Assembly (NCBI GenBank): GCA_949825065.1
Contig: OX463855.1
Span: forward strand, 41,364,301 to 41,428,300
DNA length: 64,000 nt
Origin: Odontocerum albicorne
Lineage: Eukaryota; Arthropoda; Insecta; Trichoptera; Odontoceridae
Direction of reading: 5' to 3'
Within the stretch, counting starts at the first letter, position 1, and every line of letters begins with the position of its first letter. The translations under genes were made by a program, and so were the position numbers. Under the pieces are notes generated by a model. It worked only from the letters and a program-made list of their open reading frames with translations, had not been told where the DNA came from and did not search any database. Shown one piece after another: positions 50,702 through 61,914 of the stretch.

Positions 50702-51344
50702 TTAAACCTTCCTTCTCTGTGATGTGTAACTAGTACACATAGCTTCTAAAAACTTTAATATCTCTATAAATATAATAAATACTGGCTTCAGATTTTAGGT
50801 ATTCCTCCGTAATACATTTACGCATTGAATGAAAAAACAATATTAATAATAATTAGCACTTATCGGCCACATCACAGATATTTTGTGAAAATCGGAAATA
50901 AATTCACCAATACAATCAAACGTGTGCCAGTGTGTGACGTAGGTATATTCATTCTAAAAACCCGCTATGGGTGAGGAAGCGTCGCTATTCACGTCTCACT
51001 CTCACTCTACTTCGGTATATGGGAACACAACAAATATAATCGTTTAGTTTCTGCCTTCAAGGTATAACATACACAGTGTTAGTCTTTCCACCCCGTCAGT
51101 AGCTCACGGGCTTTCATGTGAAGTGGTCTTTTCGCACGTTTTGTGAACGTCGGCCGATGGTTTTTTCATGTTTTCAGCAATTAAATTTCAATTATTTTCA
51201 CTTTTGACTTCAAATTTAATTAATTTAAGCGATTGGCTATGAATATTCTTATTTTCCGATTTTAAATCGCTCATTTTTACACGTGTATTGAATACACAGC
51301 ACCGGAACACTCGAATGTTTTTAGCACAGGAAGGGAAAGGTTAA
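50702..51344 (+). mobile_element. piggyBac-type MITE (TTAA), copy 4
   Basis: TTAAACCTTCCTTCTCTGTG to CACAGGAAGGGAAAGGTTAA. About 70 bp longer than copy 2 because of a segment around 51040-51120. Confidence 0.85.
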
Positions 51345-51439
51345 TACGGTACGGAACTGTCCTAAGACAGGCCGACCGCACCTCATCGCTATACCGAGCA
51401 TCACTCTTGACATGCACGCGGAAAGGAAAATACAAATTC

Positions 51440-51690
51440 AACATTTTGTTGTTTATACATCGATCCGAACATCTGTTGAACAGTTTTATCCCAAAAAGCT
51501 CTCCGCTCTTGGCCGAAATTGTCCCATGCCTCCCTCACCCCTCAGCCCCCAACCGTTGAAGCGTGTATATCGGTACCAGTTCGAACAGCATTTAGTCTTG
51601 TTTGTGCTCCCCTGAAGATGCGGTGAAAGCATTGAAACCGGTAGGGTTATACCGTCACAAAAAAGTGGAATAAACAGTGTTTGATAAAAA
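51440..51690 (+). mobile_element. Penelope-like element 3' end
   Basis: Coding remnant (CATCGATCCGAACATC, the SVHRSE end of the GIY-YIG frame) then TGCCTCCCTCACCCCTCAGC, the hammerhead-type motif, and GTGTTTGATAAA. Plus-strand version of the 2640-3188 units. Confidence 0.75.
51612..51656 (+). ncRNA. Hammerhead-type motif with GTC triplet
   Basis: CTGAAGA, helix II region (TGCGGTGAAAGCATT), GAAA core, CGGTAGGGTTATACCG (5 bp stem, 6-nt loop), GTC. 45 nt, the same length as the other copies. TTTGT before it could pair with ACAAA after it as a short helix I. Confidence 0.5.
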
Positions 51691-51694
51691 TAAA

Positions 51695-52001
51695 TTACAA
51701 ATTCAACATTTTATATATTCATCAATCAGCCTTCTTTTGTAACTCAACAGGCTGTATGTAGTAAAATAAATCAGCAATCTCAGCGAATTGATGTCCCAAA
51801 AGATGGATTATATCTATAAGGGAAATATTGTTGATAATTAAATATACTTTGTTTACAATGGAAAACAGCTGTATTGACGAGTATACACTTGAAGGTATTC
51901 TTATAAAAAAAGCAAAACAATTCAGGACAATTTAAATGAGAATTAATGATTCTCTATAAAAAAATAATCACTCAGTATTCTCGTTTTTGCTTAGAGGCAA
52001 A
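51695..52001. other. No gene seen
   Basis: AT-rich, nothing recognised. Confidence 0.45.
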
Positions 52002-52003
52002 TA

Positions 52004-52788
52004 TTAGGTGTTACCATAAGTTGTGTACGTTTTTTTTCAAATTTAAAAATGAGCACCGAAAGTAAAACAAAATGGTAAAGGTTATACGTCATTCGAAAGA
52101 AAATTTTCTGCTCTACAAGATATTGTGTTTGCTTTTACGTTACATATATTATTTTATTTGATTACAAGCCTTCAAAATGGAATGTCAAGTAGACTAATGT
52201 GAGCATTTTCGACACCTCCAATTATCAAACGTTGATTTTTGTTGTTTTCACTCAAAACATGTGGAACCCAAGCGCCGAACCTCTGGATTTTTCCCATTGA
52301 TTTAAGATGGCGGTATAAAGTCATGTGACTACAATTCATCTCCTCAGCCAATTCTACAGTGGTTTGAAGGAGATCTTCATAAATAATATGGTTTAAGCGG
52401 TCCTCATCGAAGTACACTGGTCGTCCGGAGCGCTCCATGTCTTTCAGGTCAAAATTACCGTATTTGAAACGCAAAAACCATCGACGAGCTGTGCTTTAAT
52501 TCATTCGCACTTCGCAAATATCGCGAGCAGCTTTGGCAGCTTTATTCCCTCGATTGAACGCGAACAGAAGGAGGTGTCGAAAATGCTCACTTTCGTCTAC
52601 TTGACATTCCATTTTGAAGGCTTGTAATCAAATAAAATAATATATGTAACGTAAAAGCAAACACAATATCTTGTAGAACAGAAAATTTTCTTTCGAATGA
52701 AGTATAGCCTTTACCATTTTGTTTTACTTTTGGTGCTCATTTCTAAATTTGAAAAAAAAAAACGGACACAACTTATGTTAACACCTAA
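52004..52788 (-). mobile_element. Fold-back mariner derivative with 215 bp terminal repeats
   Basis: 52004-52219 and 52571-52788 are reverse complements: TTAGGTG, CAAATTTAGAAATGAGCACC-like, ATTTTCTGCTCTACAAGATA, GATTACAAGCCTTCAAAATG, GGAATGTCAAGTAGAC, CATTTTCGACACCTCC. TA flanks. The repeats reach into the start of the transposase frame. Confidence 0.88.
52172..52612 (-). pseudogene. Mariner N-terminal DNA-binding domain only
   Basis: ATG 52610-52612 (MECQVDESEHFRHLLLFAFN), stop after EVRMN, then STARRWFLRFKYGNFDLKDM, ERSGRPVYFDEDRLN, ELAEEMNCSHMTLYRHL, FGAWVPHVLSENNKNQR, then it runs into the inverted copy of its own start. No catalytic Asp. Confidence 0.88.
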
Positions 52789-52947
52789 TAAATTTAATGT
52801 TCGTTTGCGATAGTTATAATTAATATCAATTATTGGAATTTTCTATTTTACTAGATTTATTTCAGACTTCTAATGTGAAAGAGAAACCGTCGATAGCGAG
52901 CACGTGGTATACGAACATTTCTATATTTTTAAAATTTTGTCTTGCAG

Positions 52948-53005
52948 ACGGGCGGGCATAAGACAGGCTCTTGCCATGGCTGGTAAATTTCTGTTGCTCA
53001 AGAAG
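52948..53005 (+). CDS. Candidate short exon, family unknown
   Basis: TTTTGTCTTGCAG acceptor, AAG|GTAAAT donor, 58 nt; one frame gives RAGIRQALAMAGKFLLLKK. The polypyrimidine tract is good. Too short to identify. Confidence 0.25.
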
Positions 53006-53249
53006 GTAAATAATTATTTAACGTTATCCAGCGTTTACCTTCTTCTTATCTTGTTGAATCTTGCTCCAGTTTAAGAAGATAACATACGAGTAGTTTATCT
53101 GTTATCAAAGCCTCATGATGTTCTTCTGCCTTCATATTGTTAAACAGAGATGATCTTTGTTTATTATTAAACATGCTGTAGCCACACATTAAATGAGACA
53201 GACACAACCAGACAGTATGCATTGTTTTTTTTTATCATCATCGTGTTGT

Positions 53250-53600
53250 GTTGCTCATGACTGAGCATCGTGACTCCCATGATAGACCTTGAGGACTCAT
53301 CTCCATCAATCTCGACACTCCGTTATACGAAGGGCAGTTGTTAAGAATAGTCATGTTACGTATCTCGCTTGGTCAGTCCAAAGCATTAAGACGCAAGACT
53401 CTTCCTGTTGTGCGTCGTCCTTCTACGTTTCCAGTGGCCACAAGGCTGTCCAAATTGTTTCCTTGGCAACGAACAATGTGCCCGAAGAAACAAGAGCATC
53501 CGCCGATGGCATACGAAGGAACATTCGTTGGGAGACAGGCATCATACCGAGCAAGTCACGGAGGTCGTATAAGGCGAATATCCTCAGATTAACTATCAGT
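53250..53600 (-). pseudogene. LINE polyprotein tail
   Basis: Minus strand with shifts: MFLRMPSADALV, TLFVAKETIWTALWPLET, DDAQQEESCVLML, WTDQARYVT. Parallel to the tails at 24800 and 33473 (GHIARGQ..LDSLVA..GNVEGRRT). Confidence 0.6.
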
Positions 53601-53640
53601 GAAAAGAGAGAAAAGCTGATAGGAGTTCAAATGTTATCGA

Positions 53641-54142
53641 AATAAAACCACAAATGAAAATAAATAATAATTAATATAAAAATTTACGAGAAGACAACGC
53701 ACACACAACCCCTGATTCACCACCATCGAAAACAGAGGAAGCAAATAATAGTCCAAATCACAACAAAACATATTACTATTTAACTCTTACAGGCTTAGTG
53801 GTCCACGTTTTGTACCACCTTTTTTGACGCAGTACTGCACAGTGGTACACGCAATGTACCACTTATTAAACCTCTCTCTATTGCTGCACGAACGCTCAGA
53901 TTATGTACCACTTCGTATAATATAATACTTATGACTCATATCCGCACAGCTGCAGGTCTGGTCCTGTTCAAATTCATTTAGCTTCTAATATTATTGACAG
54001 TTAGTTGTTCTTGGTGTGCCGACTTTGCGTATAAAAGAAAACGTTATATATTTGTATTAAATTTTAATAAAAAATTGTTGTGTTGTGATAAAATTGACTT
54101 CAGTAATTGTGGTAAATTTATATTTATTCAAGAATGTCACAT
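53641..54142. other. No gene seen
   Basis: AGTGGTACACGCAATGTACC at 53831 forms a short hairpin with its neighbour. No frame. Confidence 0.4.
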
Positions 54143-55344
54143 CAGGGGTAGGGAACCTGTGGCCTTGAAGGCCATTCAGTGTGGAATTTTGAATGAATCC
54201 AAATCATTTTATTTTATTATACTTGAGAAAATGTAGGCTGGTCCCTGTGACATTTGAAATGTCATGTCTCAAAGGGATGGGGTAAAATCGTTTTTTTTAC
54301 AAATAGAATCGTTTTTTCATAAATCGTAAAATTGTTTTTCTCTAAACTGACGTTTTAATTCCTAATTTTCATTATACTGACTTTTTAATGTATTGTATGA
54401 TTTGTATCTATCTTTAAATAGGCCTAGATCCACTATGAATTAATACTAATTACGAACATTTAATTTTAAGTATAAAAAAATCGTAAAATCCAATTATCGT
54501 ATACCCCATCCCTAGCCAATGCGGACTAACGTAGTGACTTTTGACAAACGTCACCAAATATTATTTGATTTTAACAAACTGCCACATTTTTACTATTTTG
54601 TAACAAGATGTATTAATTTGTCATTATTGTTAGTTTTATGTAATGTATTTACCTAAATAACTTGCTATTTATTAGAATCGAGGCTTATATTAAAGTTGAT
54701 AGAATAATTAAAATAACTGAACGTCGTTAAAAGGTTGTATTGGGGAAAATTTGTGAACTGTCACAGGGACCGTGCTACATTTTCTCAAGTATAGTCCTTA
54801 TTCCTTATTTGACGCTAAGAAAGATTCAATTGAAATATTGGAAAAAGTAAAAGAATACGAAAAATGTTATCTTGCTTTTAAACCATGTTTTGTCCTATAT
54901 GACCCAAATCAAGATGCCCCTTAAGGTCAGAAATGACAAATATCAATCTAGAGAAGCAGTTGGAACTGCGGGTGTCCGCTACAACCAAATATAATAGTTT
55001 CCTACAAAAAGCAGCCACAGCAAAGTCATTAATAGATAAGTAAATATTAAAATTAACATTTTTCCATTATACATTGTTGCTAAGCCAAAATAAATAATAA
55101 CGAAATAAAATCCAAGAAACGTTGGCATTTAAAACTAATTTGTCTATTTATTGGTCCTAAGTACAATTATATCACATTTAAAAAGTTTCTATTTTTAAGT
55201 ACACTATCATTAAGATTTTTACAAAATTGTGTACATTTTCGCGTGCATCTAATTGCTTAGATTAGCGAAGTTTCTTGAATGCGACCTGTAATGTTACAGT
55301 TAACATAATACGACGTTCCGAAATAAAAAGGTTCCTCACCCCTG
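54143..55344. mobile_element. hAT-like element, non-autonomous, with nested MITE
   Basis: Left end CAGGGGTAGGGAACCTGTGG, right end complement of CAGGGGTGAGGAACC. CAGGGGT.GG.AACCTG is a common hAT terminus. I could not match 8 bp flanks. The 572 bp TA MITE lies inside at 54220. Confidence 0.65.
54220..54791. mobile_element. 572 bp TA MITE, copy 2 (nested)
   Basis: Ends TACTTGAGAAAATGTAG on both sides (inverted), then GGTCCCTGTGACA. Same family as 31873-32443, opposite orientation, length differs by 1 bp. Confidence 0.88.
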
Positions 55345-55671
55345 ATCTAGACGGTTATTTTGGGAGGGGTATTTTTGAACAAAAACTGAGATGCTTAAAA
55401 AACACTTGGCCATCATTTGTACAGCTTGAACCTGACATTGAATTTGCTGTATCCACATTGACGTATGGAAGTGAAACTTGACCATCGAAGAAATATCTCC
55501 AAAGACTTGAATATAATATTTTGATACATAGAAAGTATGATTCATTTATAAGTTCTTGTTCGTACGATTTACATTTTTGACTACTTCATTTTCATTTGTT
55601 GATAACATGTAAATTTGTAGTTTTTTGTAAAAGGAAACATAAGTAAATAAAACACTTGTTTTATATTTTTA

Positions 55672-57455
55672 TGTTCACCACTGGTTTATTTTTGGGTTTA
55701 ATACCGGTTTCGAAGACAACCGTCTTCATCGTCAGGTAAAGATAAACTAAATTGCTAAAAATACATTTCCTGTACAAGTGTATATAAGAGGAATGAGGTA
55801 GGGGGAGAGATGTGATTCAATGGTAAATGTGGCGGGGAAAAAACTAAAATGATATGAAGTTTGTGTTCACCACTGGTTTATTTTTGGGTGTAATACCGGT
55901 TTCGAAGACAACCGTCTTCATCGTCAGGTAAAGATAAACTAAATTGCTAAAAATACATTTCCTGTATAAGTGTTTATAATATAAGAGGAATGAGGTAGGG
56001 GGAGAGATGTGATTCAATGGTAAATGTGGCGGGGAAAAAACTAAAATGATATGAAGTTTGTGTTCACCACTGGTTTATTTTTGGGTGTAATACCGGTTTC
56101 GAAGACAACCGTCTTCATCGTCAGGTAAAGATAAACTAAATTGTTAAAAATACATTTCCTGTACAAGTGTATATAGTATAAGAAGAATGAGGTAGGGAGA
56201 GTGATGTGATTCTATGGTAAATGTGGCGGGGAAAAAACTAAAATGATATGAAGTTTGTGTTCACCACTGGTTTATTTTTGGGTTTAATACCGGTTTCGAA
56301 GACAACCGTCTTCATCGTCAGGTAAAGATAAACTCAATTGCTAAAAATACATTTCCTGTACAAGTGTATATAGTATAAGAGGAATGAGGTAGGGGGAGAG
56401 ATGTGATTCAATGGTAAATGTGGCGGGGAAAAAACTAAAATGATATGAAGTTTGTGTTCACCACTGGTTTATTTTTGGGTTTAATACCGGTTTAAAAGAC
56501 AACCGTCTTCATCGTCAGGTAAAGATAAACTAAATTGCTAAAAATACATTTCCTGTACAAGTGTATATAGTATAAGAGGAATGAGGCAGGGGGAGAGATG
56601 TGATTCAATGGTAAAGGTGGCGGGGAAAAAACTAAAATGATATGAAGTTTGTGTTCACCACTGGTTTATTTTTGGGTTTAATACCGGTTTCGAAGACAAC
56701 CGTCTTCATCGTCAGGTAAAGATAAACTAAATTGCTAAAAATACATTTCCTGTACAAGTGTATATAATATAAGAGGAATGAGGCAGGGGGAGAGATGTGA
56801 TTCAATGGTAAATGTGGTGGGGAAAAAACTAAAATGATATGAAGTTTGTGTTCACCACTGGTTTATTTTTGGGTTTAATACCGGTTTCGAAGACAACCGT
56901 CTTCATCGTCAGGTAAAGATAAACTAAATTGCTAAAAATACATTTCCTGTACAAGTGTATATAGTATAAGAGGAATGAGGCAGGGGGAGAGAAGTGGGGA
57001 GAATGTGATTCAATGGTAAATGTGGCGGGGAAAAAACTAAAATGATTTGTAGTTTGTGTTCACCAATGGTTTATTTTTGAGTTTACTACCGGTTTCGAAG
57101 ACAACCGTCTTCATCGTCAGGTAAAGATAAACTAAATTGCTAAAAATACATTTCCTGTACAAGTGTATATAGTATAAGAAGAATGAGGTAGGGAGAGTGA
57201 TGTGATTCAATGGTAAATGTGGCGGGGAAAAAACTAAAATGATATGAAGTTTGTGTTCACCACTGGTTTATTTTTGAGTTTACTACCGGTTTCGAAGACA
57301 ACCGTCTTCATCGTCAGGTAAAGATAAACTTAATTGCTAAAAATACATTTCCTGTACAAGTGTATATAGTATAAGAGGAATGAGGCAGGGGGAGAGATGT
57401 GATTCAGTGGTAAATGTGATGGGGAAAAAAACTAAAATGATTTGTAATTTTTCTT
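55672..57455. repeat. 197 bp satellite, 9 copies, with hammerhead-like core
   Basis: TTCACCACTGGTTTATTTTT starts at 55674, 55866, 56063, 56260, 56457, 56654, 56851, 57059 (as TTCACCAATGG) and 57256. Steps are 197 bp except 192 and 208. The minus strand of each unit has CTGACGA, stem GAAGAC-GGTT-GTCTTC, GAAAC, CGGTA. The unit matches the arms at 13320-14275. Confidence 0.95.
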
Positions 57456-57489
57456 TTGTTTTGTCAGTGGATGAGATAAATGAATAAAT

Positions 57490-57700
57490 ATTAACATAAG
57501 TTGTAGTGGAAGGCCAAGGATAGTATGACTGGATTAAGTAAATATTAAAAAAAAACGTATAAAGTTTAATAAACCGTAGGAGTTGTATGAGAAGGTGTAT
57601 GGACGTGGAAGAGGAGAACGATGTGTATTGACTTAGATGATGAAAATCTGACGCTCTGTCCTCTCTGCCAATACCGACAAGAAAATGGCGCGATGATATG
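57490..57700 (+). mobile_element. RL LINE 3' end
   Basis: AAGTTGTAGTGGAAGGCC, TATGACTGGATTAAG, GTAGGAGTTGTATGAGAAGG, CTCTGTCCTCTCTGCC, tail ATGATATGTATTAG. Confidence 0.65.
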
Positions 57701-57729
57701 TATTAGGTATTTTCTACTAAATATTAGGT

Positions 57730-57800
57730 GTATTAACTTCTGAAAGTGATACCAGCCGAAATACGAACCCAAGATACATACAGGATTGCTTGGCATGCAT
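57730..57800 (-). mobile_element. tRNA-like SINE head, weak
   Basis: Minus strand GTTACCATGCATGCCAAGC and TTGGGTTCGTATTTCGG suggest decayed A and B boxes. Confidence 0.35.
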
Positions 57801-57949
57801 GGTAACCGCTGACAAAAGCTGTCCTTCTTAAAGCGCATAGAAAATGTTGGCTATAACCGCAAACATAGATTTAGTTTCATTGTTCTGCATAATGTTGAGT
57901 TAAACAAGAAATAAGAGACTTGTTGTATTCTTTTGTATAATATTACACA

Positions 57950-58160
57950 TGCCGGTGCACGTGAGTGGGGTCGTGCCAGAGGAAGATTGAGAAAAGTACG
58001 GATGTACCAAAGGAACGAATAATGATAATAGTAAAAGGACACTTTAAATTGCGCCATTTGTAGAACAAACTTGCCATCATCCCATCCATCCTTGGCGTAA
58101 AAAAAGAATGAAAGAAGTCGAATAAATGCTGTAGAAATGTGTATACACTGAGAATAATTT
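57950..58160 (+). mobile_element. RL LINE scraps
   Basis: CACGTGAGTGGGGTCGTG, CCAGAGGAAGATTGAG at 57958, then from 58085 AATAAATGCTGTAGAAATGT, the upstream thumb region that feeds the array. Confidence 0.55.
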
Positions 58161-58661
58161 GTGTGACAATGCATGATAGAATACCTAATTAAGTAATATG
58201 GGAAGAATGTGAATTTGTGTGACAATGCATGATAGAATACCTAATTAAATAATATGGGAAGAATGTGAATTTGTGTGACAATGCATGATAGAATACCTAA
58301 TTAAGTAATATGGGAAGAATGTGAATTTGTGTGACAATGCATGATAGAATACCTAATTAAGTAATATGGGAAGAATGTGAATTTGTGTGACAATGCATGA
58401 TAGAATACCTAATTAAGTAATATGGGAAGAATGTGAATTTGTGTGACAATGCATGATAGAATAACTAAGTAATATGGGAAGAATGTGAATTTGTGTGACA
58501 ATGCATGATAGAATACTTAATTAAGTAATATGGGAAGAATGTGAATTTGTGTGACAATGCATGATAGAATAACTAACTAAGTAATATGGGAAGAATGTGA
58601 ATTTGTGTGACAATGCATGATAGAATACTTAATTAAGTAATATGGGAAGAATGTGAATTTG
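58161..58661 (+). repeat. 56 bp minisatellite derived from RL LINE coding DNA, 9 copies
   Basis: GTGTGACAATGCATGATAG recurs at 58161, 58217, 58273, 58329, 58385, 58441, 58493, 58549 and 58605. Each unit corresponds to the RL segment read elsewhere as IMYDRIRN..IRDECELK. RL sequence continues after the last unit. Confidence 0.9.
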
Positions 58662-58980
58662 AGGCTGATGTGTCGAGTAAGATAAAGATAGATGAGATGT
58701 TGAACATGTAGAACGAATGAATAAAGAAAGACTAATAAAACAGATATAAAGTGCAAGTGTGGGTGAAAGGCATGGAACAGGAAGACCAAGGAAAGTATTG
58801 TTGGATCAAGTGAATTATTTTTTTAAGTAAGGAAACGTAACAAGTCAGAGAAATTGTAATGGAATAAGAAGGTATATGGATGTGGAAGAGGAGAATGAAG
58901 TGTGTCGAGATGGGAAAGCCTGGCTTTCCTCTGACATATCTGTCTATCTTGACAGGGAAATGGCGTGATGGTAAGTACGT
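58662..58980 (+). mobile_element. RL LINE 3' end after the array
   Basis: GAGGCTGATGTGTCGAGTAA, GAACGAATGAATAAAGAAAG, AGGAAGACCAAGGAAAG, TTGGATCAAGTGAA, to GGCGTGATGGTAAGTACG. Confidence 0.75.
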
Positions 58981-59339
58981 ATCAATTTTGAAGCTAATAA
59001 AATAAAAATATCCGAAATGACAAATACCAAAGACGATTATAACGGACGAATAATAATGTAATTTGGTTGGAATTCGCGTTTTTTGCGTACGAAATTTAAC
59101 GGTATTACTAAACAAAAACATTACAAATACAGGGATATAGCATAATGACGGAATAACAGGTCACGGCATGAGGCACTTCGCAGAACGTCCGGCTTCTCCG
59201 CTACTCCGAGCAGTATCGTCGTCGCCTTTCTATTAGTTCACTGCTGGACATACACGCCTCTCTGCGACTTCTCCAATAAGTATACGTCCATTGCCGTCCT
59301 GTGCCACGCCACATTATGCTTTCCAGTTAACTTATTCAT
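58981..59339. other. No gene seen; satellite edge
   Basis: From 59285 decayed units of the next array begin (CGTCCATTGCCGTCCTGTGC). Earlier sequence unassigned. Confidence 0.45.
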
Positions 59340-60320
59340 TTTTATCTTACAAAAAGGGTATGTCCATTGCCGTCCTGTGTCATGGACAAACACCGTAAAG
59401 TGTATGTTCATTACCGTCCTGTGTCATGGACAAACACCAAGAAGTATACGTTCATTGCCGTCCCGTGCCACATTATGCTTTCAAGGTAACTTATTAATTT
59501 ATTTTATCTTACAAAAAGTGTATGTCCATTGCGGTCCTGTGTCATGGACAAACACCGTAAAGTGTATGTTCATTGCCGTCCTGTGTCATGGACAAACGCC
59601 AAAAAGTGTATGTTCATTGCCGTCCCGTGCCACATAATGCTTTCAAGTTAACTTATTAATTTATTTTATCTTACAAAAAGTGTATGTCCATTGCCGTCCT
59701 GTGTCATGGACAAACACCGTAAAGTGTATGTTCATTGCCGTCCTGTGTCATGGACAAACACCAAAAAGTGTATGTTCATTGCCGTCCCGTGCCACATAAT
59801 GCTTTCAAGTTAACTTATTAATTTATTTTATCTTACAAAAAGTGTATATCCATTGCCGTCCTGTGTCATGGACAAACACCGTAAAGTGTATGTTCATTGC
59901 CGTCCTGTGTCATGGACGAACACCAAAAAGTGTATGTCCATTGCCGTGCTGTGTCATAACCAAACACCAAAAAGTGTATGTCCATTGCCGTCCTGTGTCA
60001 TAGACAAACACCAAAAAGGGTATGTCCATTGCCGTCCTGTGTCATGGACAAACACCAAAAAGTGTATGTCCATTGCCGTCCTGTGTCATGGACAAACACC
60101 AAAAAGTGTATGTCCATTGCCGTCCTGTGTCATAGACAAACACCAAAAAGTGTATGTTCTTTGCCGTCCTGTGTCATGTACAAACACCAAAAAGTGTATG
60201 TCCATTGCCGTCCTGTGTCATGGACAAACACCAAAAAGTGTATGTCCACTGACGTCCTGTGTTCTGGACGTTCATCAAAAGTGTATGTCCATTGCGGTCC
60301 TGTGTCACGTTATGCTTTCT
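59340..60320. repeat. 44 bp satellite with an about 160 bp higher-order form
   Basis: Unit GTGTATGTCCATTGCCGTCC plus TGTGTCATGGACAAACACC. The left half alternates with CATAATGCTTTCAAGTTAAC and a TTATTTTATCTTAC spacer every 160 bp; the right half (59930-60280) is pure 44 bp repeats. The 201-codon open frame there is an artefact. Confidence 0.95.
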
Positions 60321-60449
60321 AGTTTACTAATATATTTATTTTTGTATTTATTTTATAAAACTAACATTTACAGGTTGGGAGAGATTGCTCCAAGCTACTG
60401 TTGTTCTTATATTTATTTCATTGAAAGTGCAACCCTCAAACGGACTACT

Positions 60450-60725
60450 CTGTCCTAACAATGACTTGTTCTAGCTGCCTTCCATCCACCTGGTTCGATG
60501 TTACGTCAGCGAAGTGGTTCGACATATATTTTATCTTTTCCATATTTATTTTCAAACCCGCTAGTTTGTTCGCCTCCGTCAGTTCCAGTATTAGAGTCTG
60601 AAGTTGCAGGCAAAACCCTGTCGGGGTAGACAGAGACTTCAGAGCGGCAGACTTTCCTATCTCGGTACACATCCTTAGCCTATTCTATGATACATCCACA
60701 CACATTCTCATACCCTACGATTTAT
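60450..60725 (-). mobile_element. LINE reverse-transcriptase scrap plus RL 3' end
   Basis: 60605-60450 minus: LQTLILELTEANKLAGLKIN, MEKIKYMSN, a LINE palm-domain motif (A..GLKINxxKTKxM). 60606-60725 minus: RL tail. They join at CCCTGTCGGGGTAGACAGAG. Confidence 0.7.
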
Positions 60726-60727
60726 TT

Positions 60728-61239
60728 GGCCACACAGGTATAGGAGCCTCGCTTGGTGCTTAAAGCTACGCTGTGAGCTAGGTGATATATCCTAGCGAAC
60801 CAACGCACCGCATACTATCGCAATGGCCACACTGCAAGCTTCGCGCCACGCTACATGACGATTAGTCACCTAGTGAGTGTCCTAGCGAACAGACGTTTTG
60901 GTTAATTTTATTGTGTCACCAAGTGATTTTACAAGATGGCGGAAGTTTTAATAACAGCTGTGTATAAAAGGGAGCCTTTGTGGAACCCATCGAGTAAATT
61001 ATACAAAAATGTACCTGTAATAAAATCACTTTGGAATGAAGTTGCGCAGGAAGTAAATAAAGATAAGGTAAGTTGTAATGAAATTGGTTAGTTTTGAGAG
61101 TGGCATCGTTTGTTGACTCCACCGCTCCCACATGTCAAATTAATTTGTGCGAAGCACTTTGGTGTGGTCAAGCCTGAAGTCACCTGGTCTATTAGTCATA
61201 TAGCACCTAGCGAAGCACTTTGGTGTGGCCTCAGCCTTA
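60728..61239 (+). mobile_element. PIF/Harbinger-type element with MADF exon
   Basis: Left GGCCACACAGG (first bases lost), right GTGTGGCCTCAGCC then TTA. Same family as 28393-28889 and the short MITE at 36421. About 510 bp; the transposase itself is missing. Confidence 0.82.
60936..61067 (+). CDS. MADF-domain first exon of a PIF/Harbinger element
   Basis: ATG 60936 opens 44 codons: MAEVLITAVYKREPLWNPSS, KLYKNVPVIK, SLWNEVAQEVNKDK, then AAG|GTAAGT, a consensus donor. RxPLWxPxxxxYxNxxxxxxLWxEVA is the start of a MADF (Myb/SANT-like) DNA-binding domain. PIF/Harbinger elements encode such a protein besides the transposase. It helps the transposase reach the nucleus and the DNA. No downstream exon lies inside the element, so the protein cannot be completed here. 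The exon is free of stops, unlike the 28571 copy. Confidence 0.75.
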
Positions 61240-61244
61240 ACGTT

Positions 61245-61690
61245 TAATTCTTTCAGAATATCATTTAATTGGTCCAACTTTTTTTTTTCACTGGTCTTCC
61301 TTTCTCCCGCTTTCCACTCATATTTGCACTATATATATTTGTTTTGTAGGTCTTTCTCCGTTCATTCGTTCCACATGCACAAACCATCTCAGTGTTCTCA
61401 TATTCATCTTACTTAAGACATTAGTTCACATTCACCCCTTATCAGTGTCAACTTGAATGGCTATGGTATATGCGATTAGCTTCACTACACGGGTATTATA
61501 TGACGAGAGTGTCTGACTCTCATCCGCCCGAGAGAAGTGGGCGGTTCAACACCTCATGTTTCAGCAAGATAAGGTCCCTTTTGCAGACGTGCTTGCTGAA
61601 TTAGCGTTCTTGAGACGATGTCTCAGAATTGGCCGAAAGATATCGGATCCGGCCAACTTGATTCTTGATATAAATTGTCTAGAGTAGAAG
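61245..61690 (-). mobile_element. RL LINE with the same 255 bp module as 37830
   Basis: 61245-61430 minus RL (CTTTCAGAATATCATTTAAT, CATATTTGCACTATATATAT, CACATGCACAAACCATCTCA). 61431-61690 is the module, complement of 37830-38085. The boundary is the same in both. Confidence 0.75.
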
Positions 61691-61914
61691 TGATGTTGGA
61701 CTTGTTCCAAGTAACACGAGTATTTCTATCCACTTGGACCTAGGAGCAGTTTATGGAGAGAATATTATACGTTACACAAAACTACTTGTAATTTAAAATA
61801 TGCAATATCAAAATGTGCAATACCAAAATAAATTATTTATTATACTTATCTTTTCTACTTTGCAGAAAACTATACCCCAGTTAGTGAAAAAAAAAACATT
61901 AAATCGATTTTCCT
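61691..61914. other. No gene seen
   Basis: AT-rich, no feature. Confidence 0.4.

Noticed and set aside
59853..60458. 201-codon open frame rich in VHCRPVSWTN repeats
   Set aside because: It lies wholly in the 44 bp satellite; the repetition keeps frames open. No start context or homology.
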